64,000 nucleotides of DNA. Source: Mycobacterium sp. 4858. Its GTDB lineage: Bacteria > Actinomycetota > Actinomycetes > Mycobacteriales > Mycobacteriaceae. Positions 1 to 8,229 of this stretch are shown here, piece after piece. Within the stretch, counting starts at the first letter, position 1; each line of letters opens with the position of its first letter. Location of the stretch: positions 3,283,092-3,347,091 of the forward strand of contig NZ_LT968776.1 of assembly GCF_900240975.1 (NCBI RefSeq). The letters run 5' to 3'. Both the position numbers and the translations under genes were made by a program. Under the pieces are notes generated by a model. The model was not told where the DNA came from and searched no databases. It saw nothing but the letters and a program-made list of their open reading frames with translations.

Positions 1-465
1 AATCTGTTCACTACCCTGGTGCGACACCAGCGGCTGTTTCGGCGCTGGCTGCCGCTGTGCGGAGGCCTGCTCAGCGGGAAGTTGTCGGCCCGTGACCGGG
101 AATTGCTGATCCTGCGGACCGCCGATCGCTGCGGGGCCGCCTACGAATGGGCCCATCACCTGGTGTTTGCCGCGGATGCCGGGTTGACCTCCGAGGAGGT
201 CGACCGGGTCCGCGCCGGCGCCGACGCCGACGGCTGGACGCAACTGGAGTCGGCGCTGCTGAGAAGCGCCGACGAACTCCACGATGAGTGCGAGATCTCC
301 GCATCGACATGGTCGGTCCTGGCGGCGCACTACGACCAGGAGCAGCTGATCGAGGTGCCGATGGTGGTTGGGCACTACCACATGCTGGCCTTCGCGGCGC
401 GCTCGTTCGGCGTGGCGATTGAGCCCGCCTACCGGCCCGTCTCAGCGGCGCGCGCCGTCGAATGA
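1..465 (+). CDS. Carboxymuconolactone decarboxylase family protein, 5' end outside window
   Basis: The reading frame is open from base 1, so the start lies upstream of the window. The visible 154 residues match the AhpD/CMD-like helical family: an N-terminal NLFTTLVRHQRLFRRW segment, then LSARDRELLILRTADRCGAAYEWAHH, the usual core of the family with an acidic-histidine pair in place of the CxxC of peroxidase members. Such proteins often accompany aromatic or steroid catabolism; the exact reaction is not predictable. A GTG at base 19 could be read as a start but would cut off family sequence. The gene converges on the acyl-CoA dehydrogenase downstream. Confidence 0.8.
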   Translation, partial: NLFTTLVRHQRLFRRWLPLCGGLLSGKLSARDRELLILRTADRCGAAYEWAHHLVFAADAGLTSEEVDRVRAGADADGWTQLESALLRSADELHDECEISASTWSVLAAHYDQEQLIEVPMVVGHYHMLAFAARSFGVAIEPAYRPVSAARAVE

Positions 466-527
466 CCCAGGAGCGAGTGCCCTCTTACCGGTGACGCGCG
501 CCCAGGCCAGCTTTCGCCGGCGAAATG

Positions 528-666
528 TCGACCGGACGCCGTTTAGAACCATTCCGCCTTCATGTCGACGGTCGTGCTGTCGAGGGTTTCGAGCAGCTCG
601 ACCGGACGCCGTTTAGAACCATTCCGCCTTCATGTCGACGGTCGTGCTGTCGAGGGTTTCGAGCAG
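528..666. repeat. 70-bp tandem duplication of an acyl-CoA dehydrogenase 3' end
   Basis: Bases 528-596 and 598-666 are identical over 69 bases, with a period of 70. The right copy (598-666) holds the last codons and the TAA stop of the reverse-strand acyl-CoA dehydrogenase gene; the left copy repeats these last codons and stop outside the gene. The duplication does not alter the protein. Confidence 0.95.
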
Positions 667-2409
667 ATTGAGCTGGGGATCGACGCGGGGCAGTTCGTAA
701 CGGAAGAAGAACCTGCCGGCCTGCACCTTGCCAGCGTGAAAGTCAGTGTTCTTCGGCGCGCTGATGATCAACAGCTCGAGCCACATCCACGCAATCACCA
801 AATGGCCGAACGCCTCGAGATAGATCGCGCTGTTGGCCAGCGCCAGTTCGCGATCGGATTCGCCGACCAGTTTCGTCGTTATTTCGACGAGACGGACCCA
901 CCGCTGAGCCAGCTGATCGGCGAGGTGCCCGAGCTCCCCGCCCAGCGCGGTCGCACCGTCAATCGCCTTACCGATACGGTCGGACACCAAGGCCAGGCTT
1001 GCGCCGTCGTGCTGAGTCACTTTGCGGCCGAGCAGGTCGAGGCTCTGAATGCCGTGTGTGCCCTCATGGATCGGATTCAAGCGGTTATCGCGGTAGTGCT
1101 GCTCCACGTCGTAGTCGCGGGTATATCCGTAACCTCCGTGTACCTGGATCGCGAGATCGTTGGCCGCAACGCACCATTGCGAGGGCCAGCTCTTGGCAAT
1201 CGGGGTCAGCACGTCCAGCAGCAGCGCCGCTTCTTCAGCCTCTTTGTTGTCCTCACTGCTGGCGCGGGTGTCGATCAAGTATCCGCAATACAACGCGAGG
1301 GCCAAAGCGCCCTCGACATAGGCTTTTTGAGCTAGCAGCATTCGCCTGACGTCGGCATGCTCGATGATCGGCACGGGCTTGTCCTCCGCGGATTTGCGGG
1401 CCGGAACGCGGCCCTGCAACCGCTCACTTGCGTATCGCACGGACTTGAGGTAGCCGGTGTACCCCAGTGCAACGGCGCCGATGCCGACGCCAAGCCGAGC
1501 CTCGTTCATCATGTGGAACATGTAAGAGATACCGGCGTTGGGTCGGCCAACCAGGTACCCCACCGCACCTGCTGAACCCAACGGGCGATGGGCACCCTCA
1601 CCGAAGTTCAGGACGGTGTTCGTTGTGCCGCGGTATCCCATCTTGTGATTGAGTCCACCAAGGGAGACGTCGTTTCGTTCTCCGATCGCGGCATTATCAT
1701 CGACCAGGAACTTGGGCACGATGAACAAGGAAAGCCCTTTCACCCCCGCCGGCGACCCGGCGATGCGCGCGAGGACCAGATGCACGATGTTCTCGGTCAT
1801 CTCGTGCTCACCGCCCGAAATCCACATCTTGCTGCCGAAAAGTCGGTAATGGCCATCATCGGTGGGTTCGGCGCGGGTGCTGACGTCGGCGAGCGACGAC
1901 CCAGCTTGCGGCTCGGACAGACACATGGTGCCCGAAAACCGGCCGGCGAGCATAGGTTTGACGAAGAGCTCGTGGTCACGCGTGCTCCCATATGTGGCCA
2001 GCAAGTTCGCATTGGCCATGGTGAGCATTAGATAGGCTGCGGTACTGACATTGGCGGCGTGAAACCAGGCGAAGCCGGCGCTTGCCACGGTGACCGGTAA
2101 CTGCGCGCCGCCGAGTTCGTAATCCATGCTCATGCCGATGAGGTCGGCGGCCGCGAATGCATCGAGCGCTCGCTTCACCTCGGGGTTGACGTGGACGTGA
2201 CGTCCATCAAAGGTCGGTTCCCTGGTGTCATTGAGCTTGTTGTGCGGTGCGAAGTACTTCTCGGCGAGTTGCTCGCAGAGGTCGAGGACCCCGTCGAATG
2301 TCTCCCTGCTGTGGTCGGAGTAGCGCTCACGCTTCGGCAGCTCGTCCACACCCAGCCACTCGTAGAGCAAGAATTCGACGTCGCGCCGTGAGATGAGGTC
2401 GTTGGGCAT
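613..2409 (-). CDS. Acyl-CoA dehydrogenase, long form (about 600 aa)
   Basis: A 598-residue flavin enzyme that would introduce the alpha,beta double bond into an acyl-CoA. It has the FAD/acyl-CoA dehydrogenase core: MCLSEPQAGSSLADVST in the middle domain, a WISGGEHEM segment, and NPIHEGTHGIQSLDLLGRK, which carries the usual catalytic glutamate region. About 130 extra C-terminal residues follow, as in the FadE5-type long family. It is the last gene of a reverse-strand set with an acyl-CoA synthetase and a Rieske oxygenase. The start ATG is near 2409. The substrate is unknown. Confidence 0.93.
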   Translation of the reverse strand: MPNDLISRRDVEFLLYEWLGVDELPKRERYSDHSRETFDGVLDLCEQLAEKYFAPHNKLNDTREPTFDGRHVHVNPEVKRALDAFAAADLIGMSMDYELGGAQLPVTVASAGFAWFHAANVSTAAYLMLTMANANLLATYGSTRDHELFVKPMLAGRFSGTMCLSEPQAGSSLADVSTRAEPTDDGHYRLFGSKMWISGGEHEMTENIVHLVLARIAGSPAGVKGLSLFIVPKFLVDDNAAIGERNDVSLGGLNHKMGYRGTTNTVLNFGEGAHRPLGSAGAVGYLVGRPNAGISYMFHMMNEARLGVGIGAVALGYTGYLKSVRYASERLQGRVPARKSAEDKPVPIIEHADVRRMLLAQKAYVEGALALALYCGYLIDTRASSEDNKEAEEAALLLDVLTPIAKSWPSQWCVAANDLAIQVHGGYGYTRDYDVEQHYRDNRLNPIHEGTHGIQSLDLLGRKVTQHDGASLALVSDRIGKAIDGATALGGELGHLADQLAQRWVRLVEITTKLVGESDRELALANSAIYLEAFGHLVIAWMWLELLIISAPKNTDFHAGKVQAGRFFFRYELPRVDPQLNLLETLDSTTVDMKAEWF

Positions 2410-2484
2410 GGACGCTCCCTACTTTTCGATCGTGGCGGCACAGCACATGGCGCCGGTGACGAGCCCGCCGGTGCCGGTAGCCAA

Positions 2485-4062
2485 TTAGACTGTTAAATCA
2501 GGCGACTGCAGCTTCTGACGCCACTGTTCTCGCAGTGCGAATTTCTGCACCTTGCCGGTGCCAGTCTTCGGCAGCGCCTCGAACACTATTCGCTTGGGCA
2601 CCTTGAACCCACCGAGTTGCTCTCGGACGTGTCTTTCGATGTCGGCCTGGTCCGCGGTTGCTCCCGGATGCAGGGTGATGTGTGCAACCGGAACTTCGCC
2701 CCAACGATCGTCGGGCACGGCGACGACGGCGACCTCGAGCACCGACTCGTGCGAGGCGATAGCGTTTTCCACTTCGATCGAGGAGATGTTCTCGCCGCCG
2801 GATATGATGATGTCCTTGCTGCGATCGCGAAGTTCGAGATAACCGTCTTCGTGGAGTACGCCGAGATCTCCGGTGCGGAACCACCCGTCGGGCACGGCAG
2901 CTTCAGTCGCCCCGGGGTCTTTGAAATAGCCCGCCATCACATTGTTTCCGCGGATGGCGACCTCGCCCATGGTTCGCCCGTCCTTCGGTACGTCATCACC
3001 ATTCGCATCAAGGACCCGGACGGGTTGCGAGACGATGTTGCACACCCCCTGCCGGGCTTTGAGTCGCGCGCGCCGCGGTGCGTCGTATGAATCCCACGAT
3101 CGCTGCCACTCGCAGATGACGACCGGCCCATAGGTTTCGGTGAGACCGTAAAGGTGCACGACGTCCATGTTGAGCGCGGCGAGTCGCGCCAGGATGGTGG
3201 GCGTCGGGGGTGCTCCACCGGTACCGATGAGTAGATTGCGCGGAGGGACGAGCCCATGGGCCGCATCGCCGTACGCGATCGAGTTCAGGACCACGGGCGC
3301 GCCATTGAGATGAGTGACCCCCTCGTCGTCGATCAGGCGCCAAATTTCGGTGTGATCGACCGATCGCAAGCAGATGTGGGCCCCGCCCGCAGCGGTGACG
3401 GCCCATGTGAAGCACCACCCATGGCAGTGGAACATCGGCAATGTCCACAGCATCTTCGATTTGTTCTCCAGGCGCATCTGCGTGGCCATCGCGACAGACT
3501 GCAGGTATGCCCCGCGGTGGTGATACATGACGCCCTTGGGCTTGCCGGTTGTGCCACTGGTGTAGTTGAGCGAGAGCAAGGCGTTCTCGTCCGTGATCGG
3601 CTGGATTCGAGGCTCCGCCTCGGCGAGCAGCTGTTCGTATTCGTCATTCTCCCCGCCGCAACACACCAGTTTCATCCGCGAGTCGACGATGTCCGATACT
3701 GCGTGAGCCAGTGTCGACAGTGAACTGTCGTAGATGAGGACGGCCGCTTCCGCATGGTCGATGATCCAGGCGAGCTCAGGCGCAGACAGCCGGATGTTGA
3801 GCGTGAGCAAAGGTGAGCCGGACCACGGCACGCCGTAGTGCGCTTCGAGCAACGCGTGGCTGTTCGGCGCAAGAATCGCCACGGCTTTTCCGCCGGCGAG
3901 GTCGATGAGCGCCCCGGCCAGCCGCGTACTGCGGTCGAGCAGCTCGCGATAGCTGAACGTGCGTTCACCGTCGACGACGGCCGTGTTGTCGCCGTAGATG
4001 GTGGCGGCGCGACGCAAGAAGCTGACGGGCGTCAGCGGCTCGAACCAGAATTCACTTTGCAC
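2485..4062 (-). CDS. Acyl-CoA synthetase (AMP-dependent, FadD-like)
   Basis: A 525-residue ANL-superfamily ligase that makes acyl-CoA from an acid, ATP and CoA. The phosphate-binding loop YTSGTTGKPKG is at residues 167-177, YGLTETYGP is the adenine motif, GWFRTGDLG is the hinge region, and the C-terminal lysine lies in PKTGTGKVQK. The start ATG at 4062 lies inside the 3' end of the upstream Rieske gene (31-base overlap), which suggests coupled translation. The family start FEPLTPVSFLRRAA follows closely, so a later start is unlikely. It probably activates the acid formed by the neighbouring oxygenase pathway; chain type is not readable. Confidence 0.92.
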   Translation of the reverse strand: MQSEFWFEPLTPVSFLRRAATIYGDNTAVVDGERTFSYRELLDRSTRLAGALIDLAGGKAVAILAPNSHALLEAHYGVPWSGSPLLTLNIRLSAPELAWIIDHAEAAVLIYDSSLSTLAHAVSDIVDSRMKLVCCGGENDEYEQLLAEAEPRIQPITDENALLSLNYTSGTTGKPKGVMYHHRGAYLQSVAMATQMRLENKSKMLWTLPMFHCHGWCFTWAVTAAGGAHICLRSVDHTEIWRLIDDEGVTHLNGAPVVLNSIAYGDAAHGLVPPRNLLIGTGGAPPTPTILARLAALNMDVVHLYGLTETYGPVVICEWQRSWDSYDAPRRARLKARQGVCNIVSQPVRVLDANGDDVPKDGRTMGEVAIRGNNVMAGYFKDPGATEAAVPDGWFRTGDLGVLHEDGYLELRDRSKDIIISGGENISSIEVENAIASHESVLEVAVVAVPDDRWGEVPVAHITLHPGATADQADIERHVREQLGGFKVPKRIVFEALPKTGTGKVQKFALREQWRQKLQSPDLTV

Positions 4063-5186
4063 AAGGCTTCGGCAATCTGTTCGTGGAAATGGATCAACCC
4101 CAGTTCGTTCTGGCCGAACACCAGCGAATCGACACTACCGCTGTTCAACCCCGACTGGATCTTCTTACACATCGGAAAGTCTTCCTGACCGGTGACTTGC
4201 ATCAGGATGTCGAGATTGAGAATCCACTTCTTGATCGTGTCGTCATTGGGCGGTTCCGGTGCATAGATGCTCGTTTCCACCACCGAGCTGCCCGGCGTGT
4301 CGTGAGGGAAGATCCGCCATACCTCGAAATGGTCGAGCTGATGCACGACGAGAGTATTGGGAAAGACGGCGTAGTGAATCGTGGCATGCGGCGGAAACTG
4401 CCAGGTGCTCTGGTCCTCGCCGATATCATCAATCGATTTTCGGACGCCGATGCTGCGGCAGTGCTGGTCGAAGGCGTCGAACAGCTGGGGGTGCGAGTGG
4501 TAGAGCCGCGATATCGAGGAGTTGTGCAGCGAGAAGACGTGATATGTCTCGAGGAAGGTGTCGATGATCATCTTCCAGTTGCAGTCTTGAATTGCCTTGC
4601 GTGTCTCGACGTGATGGAAGTTGGCCAGCCCAAAACTGTCCAGATCCTCGCTCAACCGACCTAGGTAGGCGTTGGCGTCCACGGGGGCGCCGTCGAGCCG
4701 AGCCAGAATCAGACCGTGCGCCTCGTCGGAGGAGACCTCCGTCAGATTGGACGACTCACCGTTGAAGTAATCCTGGGCTATCGGTCTGCGCATCAGCTTG
4801 CCGTCCAGCGCGTACAACCACGCATGGAACGGGCAGCTCAGATTTCGCGCACCCGTTCTACGGCAGTCGGGCTCGACGACCGGCGCACCCCGATGCCGGC
4901 ACGCATTGATGAATACCCTGGCGCGCCCGTCTTTGGCGCGAGTCACCAGCAGCGGCACACCATCGATATGCGTCGCCAAGACGGCCCCGGAATGCGGAAC
5001 GTCTGCAGTGAGCGCTACCACCACCGGGTGACGCCTGAACAGGATTTCGCGTTCCTGCTCCAGCTGTTCGCTCGATGTGTACTCGCCGGCGGGCAACATC
5101 CGCGGGCCATCGCTCAGTTGTGTGGACTTCGCCTCAGCGAGCTTGCGGAAGCGCTCGATGAGCTCGTGCTGGACAGCGACCTGCAT
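4032..5186 (-). CDS. Rieske non-haem iron oxygenase, alpha subunit
   Basis: A 384-residue ring-hydroxylating type oxygenase. The Rieske [2Fe-2S] ligands are C96xH98 (CRHRGAP) and C118xxH121 (CPFHAW); the mononuclear iron site lies in the NWKMIIDTFLETYHVFSLH segment, with histidines near 216 and 221. I chose the ATG at 5186 because GAGGA lies 8 bases upstream; an in-frame ATG at 5219 would add 11 residues without a ribosome site. No reductase or beta subunit is adjacent, so a partner must be elsewhere or be shared. It heads the reverse-strand operon with the ligase and dehydrogenase. Confidence 0.9.
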   Translation of the reverse strand: MQVAVQHELIERFRKLAEAKSTQLSDGPRMLPAGEYTSSEQLEQEREILFRRHPVVVALTADVPHSGAVLATHIDGVPLLVTRAKDGRARVFINACRHRGAPVVEPDCRRTGARNLSCPFHAWLYALDGKLMRRPIAQDYFNGESSNLTEVSSDEAHGLILARLDGAPVDANAYLGRLSEDLDSFGLANFHHVETRKAIQDCNWKMIIDTFLETYHVFSLHNSSISRLYHSHPQLFDAFDQHCRSIGVRKSIDDIGEDQSTWQFPPHATIHYAVFPNTLVVHQLDHFEVWRIFPHDTPGSSVVETSIYAPEPPNDDTIKKWILNLDILMQVTGQEDFPMCKKIQSGLNSGSVDSLVFGQNELGLIHFHEQIAEALCKVNSGSSR

Positions 5187-5275
5187 TGTTACGATCCTCG
5201 ACCTCGGGGAGCCTGCCATTGCTATTTTCTATAGACGAGTAGATTCTAGCTGTAGCTAGGTGGTGAGGCAAGCGG
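5176..5275. repeat. Promoter-region repeat, copy A
   Basis: About 100 bases covering the first codons and promoter of the Rieske gene recur, with roughly 85% identity by eye, at 7231-7333. In this copy the Rieske start codon (5184-5186) is intact. Confidence 0.85.
5240..5248 (-). promoter_or_regulatory. AGAWTCT element before Rieske gene
   Basis: TAGATTCTA on the plus strand; on the minus strand TAGAAT is placed as a possible -10 box for the Rieske gene. It is one of nine related sites in the window. It lies between the divergent Rieske and AveC-like genes. Confidence 0.5.
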
Positions 5276-5642
5276 AGGGACGACAGCGTCGCCACTCGAT
5301 TGGCCGTTGTTGACGCGGAGCAACTTGACTTATCCGAGACCGCGTCGAACGCCGCCGGGATCCGCAGCTCTTGCGAATTGGCTCGCCCGCGTCAACACGT
5401 TCGGCGAACATGCCCGCACACAGCCGCAAGCCGCTGGCGGTGTTTTTTTCAATCAGGTTGCGCCCGCGCGCGTCCTGCGCGCCGCCCTCGGGCCGGCGAC
5501 GTGCCCGAGATCGGGCCAGCGCAGTCCGCAGATGCCTGCCGCTTTTCGGTTCACGCTTCGATTCTGGCTTCCAATCGGGTTTGCTCTGCGTTACATTTCA
5601 CATTAAGAGTTATTTGTTTAACTAATCACAGGGGAGGTGCTC
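5276..5642. other. Intergenic region upstream of AveC-like gene 1
   Basis: No gene is supported here. The last 100 bases (GCTTCC near 5570, CGTTACATTTCACA near 5589-5602) align with the region upstream of the second AveC-like gene (21205-21236), so this is probably a conserved promoter or leader block. GGGGAGG at 5630-5636 is the ribosome site for GTG 5643. Confidence 0.5.
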
Positions 5643-6764
5643 GTGGCCACATTGGATGTCGAGCCGCAGCTCAGCGGCATGGACAGACTCAAGAAAGCGC
5701 CGCGGGTGCGGACGTCAACCCCCATCCTTGTGTGGGCGACGATCGGCGCTTTGTTCATGGTGCTTGCGGCATATATTGCGGCGAGTTGGATCTTCGGCGG
5801 TCGCGCCACACCCACCCCGCTCGGCAAGGACGAGCCGACGAGCGGCGAGATCGCGTTCAATATCGGCGCTCAGGTGGCAGCCCTCGTCGCCGTCGGCATC
5901 GCGCTCTTCTTCGTGATCCGCAGATGCATCAGGGAACGGCGCGTCACTTTCGATCTGATGCTCATGATCGCCTATGTGATGCTCGTCCAATGGGATCCGG
6001 TGCTCAACTACGTGGTGCCGACGTTCTCCTACACCTCATTGATGATCAACTTCGGCTCGTGGACGACCGACGTGCCGGGCTGGGTGTCGCCGGGGGCCAA
6101 CCTGATGCCTGAGCCGACCGCCGCGATCGGCATCGGGTTCATGTGGAGTGCAGCGCTGTGCATGCTCGGGTGCGGATTCCTGCGCAAAGTCGTGATGAGG
6201 CGGTGGCCGGAGACCGGCAAGCTCGGCATCATCCTGTGGTCGGTCGGCTTCATGGCTGTCATGGACATCCTCATCGAGAGCGTTCTGTGCTTCGGTCACA
6301 ACATCGCCTACTTCAACACCGTGGGTTGGCTGACGTTGTGGCAGGGGACATCTCATCAGTTCCCAATCTACGAAGCGCTCGTATGGGGAGGGCTCGGGTG
6401 GGCGCCCCTCATGGTGCTCCGGTTCTACCTGGACGACCGTGGTCACTCGGTCGTGGAGCGCGGCGTTGATCGCCTCAACGTGTCCTACAAGACGAAGGTC
6501 CTCCTGCAGATTCTCGCGCTGGGCGCGGTGACCAACATCTGCTACGTGAGCTACAACATCGTCATGATCGGCATCAGCCTGCAAAACGACAATGATGCCT
6601 CGGCGGTCTACCCGTCGCACCTGACCAACTCGCTGTGCGGCCCGCAGAACAAGTGCACCACTCCGGGGACCGGTATGTCGATACCTACGGGCGGCAAGCC
6701 GGCATCGCCGAGCGACGTGCCGGGCAACGGACGGACTTGGGTCGACGTTTATCTCGGGCGCTGA
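5643..6764 (+). CDS. AveC-like (spirocyclase family) membrane protein 1
   Basis: A 373-residue integral membrane protein with about seven hydrophobic segments. The pattern VLAAYIAASWIFGG, RRCIRERRVTFDLML, VQWDPVLNYVVPTFSYTSLMINFGSW and HSVVERGVDRL is typical of mycobacterial proteins annotated as the AveC family. AveC itself is a spiroketal cyclase/dehydratase in avermectin synthesis (established); no polyketide genes are nearby, so that role cannot be transferred. GTG 5643 is chosen because GGGGAGG ends 6 bases before it; GTG 5637 is too close. A close paralogue sits at 21279-22412 and a broken one at 48418-48790. Confidence 0.85.
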   Translation: MATLDVEPQLSGMDRLKKAPRVRTSTPILVWATIGALFMVLAAYIAASWIFGGRATPTPLGKDEPTSGEIAFNIGAQVAALVAVGIALFFVIRRCIRERRVTFDLMLMIAYVMLVQWDPVLNYVVPTFSYTSLMINFGSWTTDVPGWVSPGANLMPEPTAAIGIGFMWSAALCMLGCGFLRKVVMRRWPETGKLGIILWSVGFMAVMDILIESVLCFGHNIAYFNTVGWLTLWQGTSHQFPIYEALVWGGLGWAPLMVLRFYLDDRGHSVVERGVDRLNVSYKTKVLLQILALGAVTNICYVSYNIVMIGISLQNDNDASAVYPSHLTNSLCGPQNKCTTPGTGMSIPTGGKPASPSDVPGNGRTWVDVYLGR

Positions 6765-6802
6765 CCCAGCCGCGCCTGCCAGCGCGAGAAAAGGACGCGG
6801 TG

Positions 6803-6842
6803 GGGCGGTGGTGTGACCGCGAGTCGTGTTGCACCACCGCCC
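6803..6842 (+). terminator. Hairpin after AveC-like gene 1
   Basis: An 11-bp perfect stem, GGGCGGTGGTG at 6803-6813 and CACCACCGCCC at 6832-6842, with an 18-base loop, 38 bases after the stop codon. There is no clear T-run, as is common in high-GC actinobacteria. Confidence 0.65.
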
Positions 6843-7230
6843 TATCCATTCTCAAAGGAAGGGCCCACGACCATTCAAACCAGCGGACGCGGTCCTGCTC
6901 ACTCGAATTTTCCTGGATCGGTGTAGGTGCCCGGGGGTGTAGACAAGCGAAAGTGCCCGTCCTGCAAGGGATAATTGCACTGCTCTACGGTTCAAAGATC
7001 CTGACGATAAGGCACTTCGCAGGTGAAGAATGTCGCGGTGGCATCCATCGCGGGTGAAAGTCTCGGCCGGCGGCCATGATGTCGTGTCGCATGCCCGGAT
7101 GGCCATGGTGCGTGAGCTCGCCGACCGGACAGGGTTATCGGCGTAGGTCACCGCCGCGTTGGCAGACACCTACCACGGCCCGTGGGGTGTACGCGCCTGG
7201 GATCGCCGGCGGTCAGCATCCGGGCGCCAC
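6843..7230. other. Intergenic scar region
   Basis: No intact gene is seen. It holds the transposase remnant at 7054-7200 and directly abuts the copied promoter block at 7231. Confidence 0.5.
7054..7200 (+). pseudogene. IS1380-type transposase N-terminal remnant
   Basis: Translation from 7054 gives VKVSAGGHDVVSHARMAM then VRELADRTGLSA, an in-frame TAG (7144-7146), then VTAALADTYHGPWGV. This resembles the start of IS1380-family transposases (VSADG..VVSHAG..LLRELADRTGL..). Only about 50 codons remain. Recognition is by eye. Confidence 0.5.
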
Positions 7231-7333
7231 CGCGACCTGAATTGTTACGGTCCTTGACCTCTGAGAGCCTGCCATTGAAAAATTTTCTATAGCAGAGTAG
7301 ATTCTGCTGCAGCTAGGTGGTGAGGCAAGCGGA
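7231..7333. repeat. Promoter-region repeat, copy B
   Basis: Copy of the Rieske promoter region (5176-5275). The former Rieske start codon is lost (CAT changed to AAT near 7239). It now lies before the small ORF at 7386 and retains the AGAWTCT element. Confidence 0.85.
7298..7306 (+). promoter_or_regulatory. AGAWTCT element in copied block
   Basis: TAGATTCTG; TAGATT could be a -10 box for the ORF at 7386. It is one of nine related sites. Confidence 0.4.
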
Positions 7334-7385
7334 CCGGACATCGAAGCCTGCGTTGGCACCTGAACTTCGTCGAAGGGTCCATCCG

Positions 7386-7943
7386 ATGACTTCGTCAGTC
7401 GTGAGTTCAGCGAGCAGCTCTACTGTTGCGCGTGCTGCTCGTCCTTTCCGGGTAGCGCTCGTGGTCTCTGAGGACGAGCGCGCGGCGATCGCGAACCCGG
7501 CGCAGAGCGGGCGCAGTTCGCTGCGGGGGCCCGAGGATCGAATTTTCGTGAGTCCAGCCACACTCGTGGCGGCCAGCGACCTGCGGCAAGCCAAGAAGCG
7601 AGTCGTTGAGGAGCGCGCGGCGCGGTGTGCGCGCGGACATCGGCAACGTCCGATTCTGTTGGCGGTCAACGTATGCATCGAAGTCGACAACGCCGCGGCA
7701 TGCCGGCGGATGGACAACGGGACTAATGCGATGGGCGAGGGGCTGCCCTATACGGGTACGGCGCGTGGATTGGCCGGCTTGGTCTTCGATATCGATCACC
7801 TCGATCTCGCAGACGGCCTCATGGTGCGTTCTCCTGCGGGGTGGACTGCGGCAGCCTACGCCGCGATTGCCGAGGAGTTGGGCAAGCGTGGTTACCAGGC
7901 GCTGGTGATGGTCGCCGATCCCGAGATGCCCTGGGCGCGATAA
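7386..7943 (+). CDS. Hypothetical protein, weakly like an LLM oxidoreductase C-terminus
   Basis: A 185-residue ORF from ATG 7386. I do not recognise it with certainty. The second half, GLPYTGTARGLAGLVFDIDHLDLADGLMV followed by a helix-rich AIAEELGKRGYQ, resembles the last part of luciferase-like monooxygenases (GTPEQIA...ADGF...). The first 90 residues have no familiar motif. It may be a truncated or decayed monooxygenase under a borrowed promoter. No good ribosome site is visible before ATG 7386. Confidence 0.35.
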   Translation: MTSSVVSSASSSTVARAARPFRVALVVSEDERAAIANPAQSGRSSLRGPEDRIFVSPATLVAASDLRQAKKRVVEERAARCARGHRQRPILLAVNVCIEVDNAAACRRMDNGTNAMGEGLPYTGTARGLAGLVFDIDHLDLADGLMVRSPAGWTAAAYAAIAEELGKRGYQALVMVADPEMPWAR

Positions 7944-8136
7944 CGAAAGGCTTCTTAGGTGAGGGCCATTCGGCCGTAAGCCTCGGATACGCGCGATACC
8001 GCGGAAGGTGGGCGAGTCTGCGGGGCATCCGCGGGTGGACGCGTGCGGGCGAGATGATGGATCCCTTTCGCGCCTACCCACAATGAGAACCATTTGGTGT
8101 CACGGTCTGCCGCCCGAATGACGTCTCCCAATCGGA

Positions 8137-8155
8137 TAGAATCTGTTTCTGATTC
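8137..8155 (+). promoter_or_regulatory. AGAWTCT element and inverted repeat before crotonase
   Basis: TAGAATCTG (8137-8145) is part of an inverted repeat GAATC-N7-GATTC at 8139-8155, about 75 bases upstream of the crotonase start. Confidence 0.5.
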
Positions 8156-8229
8156 GATAACTAAAGGGTGGCAAGATATCGACTGCATAACTTGTGAGCC
8201 GATGGTCAGCCGACCGTTTCGAAGGGACG

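Noticed and set aside
528..666. CRISPR-like repeat
   Set aside because: Only two adjacent copies without a spacer, and the unit is the end of a coding gene.
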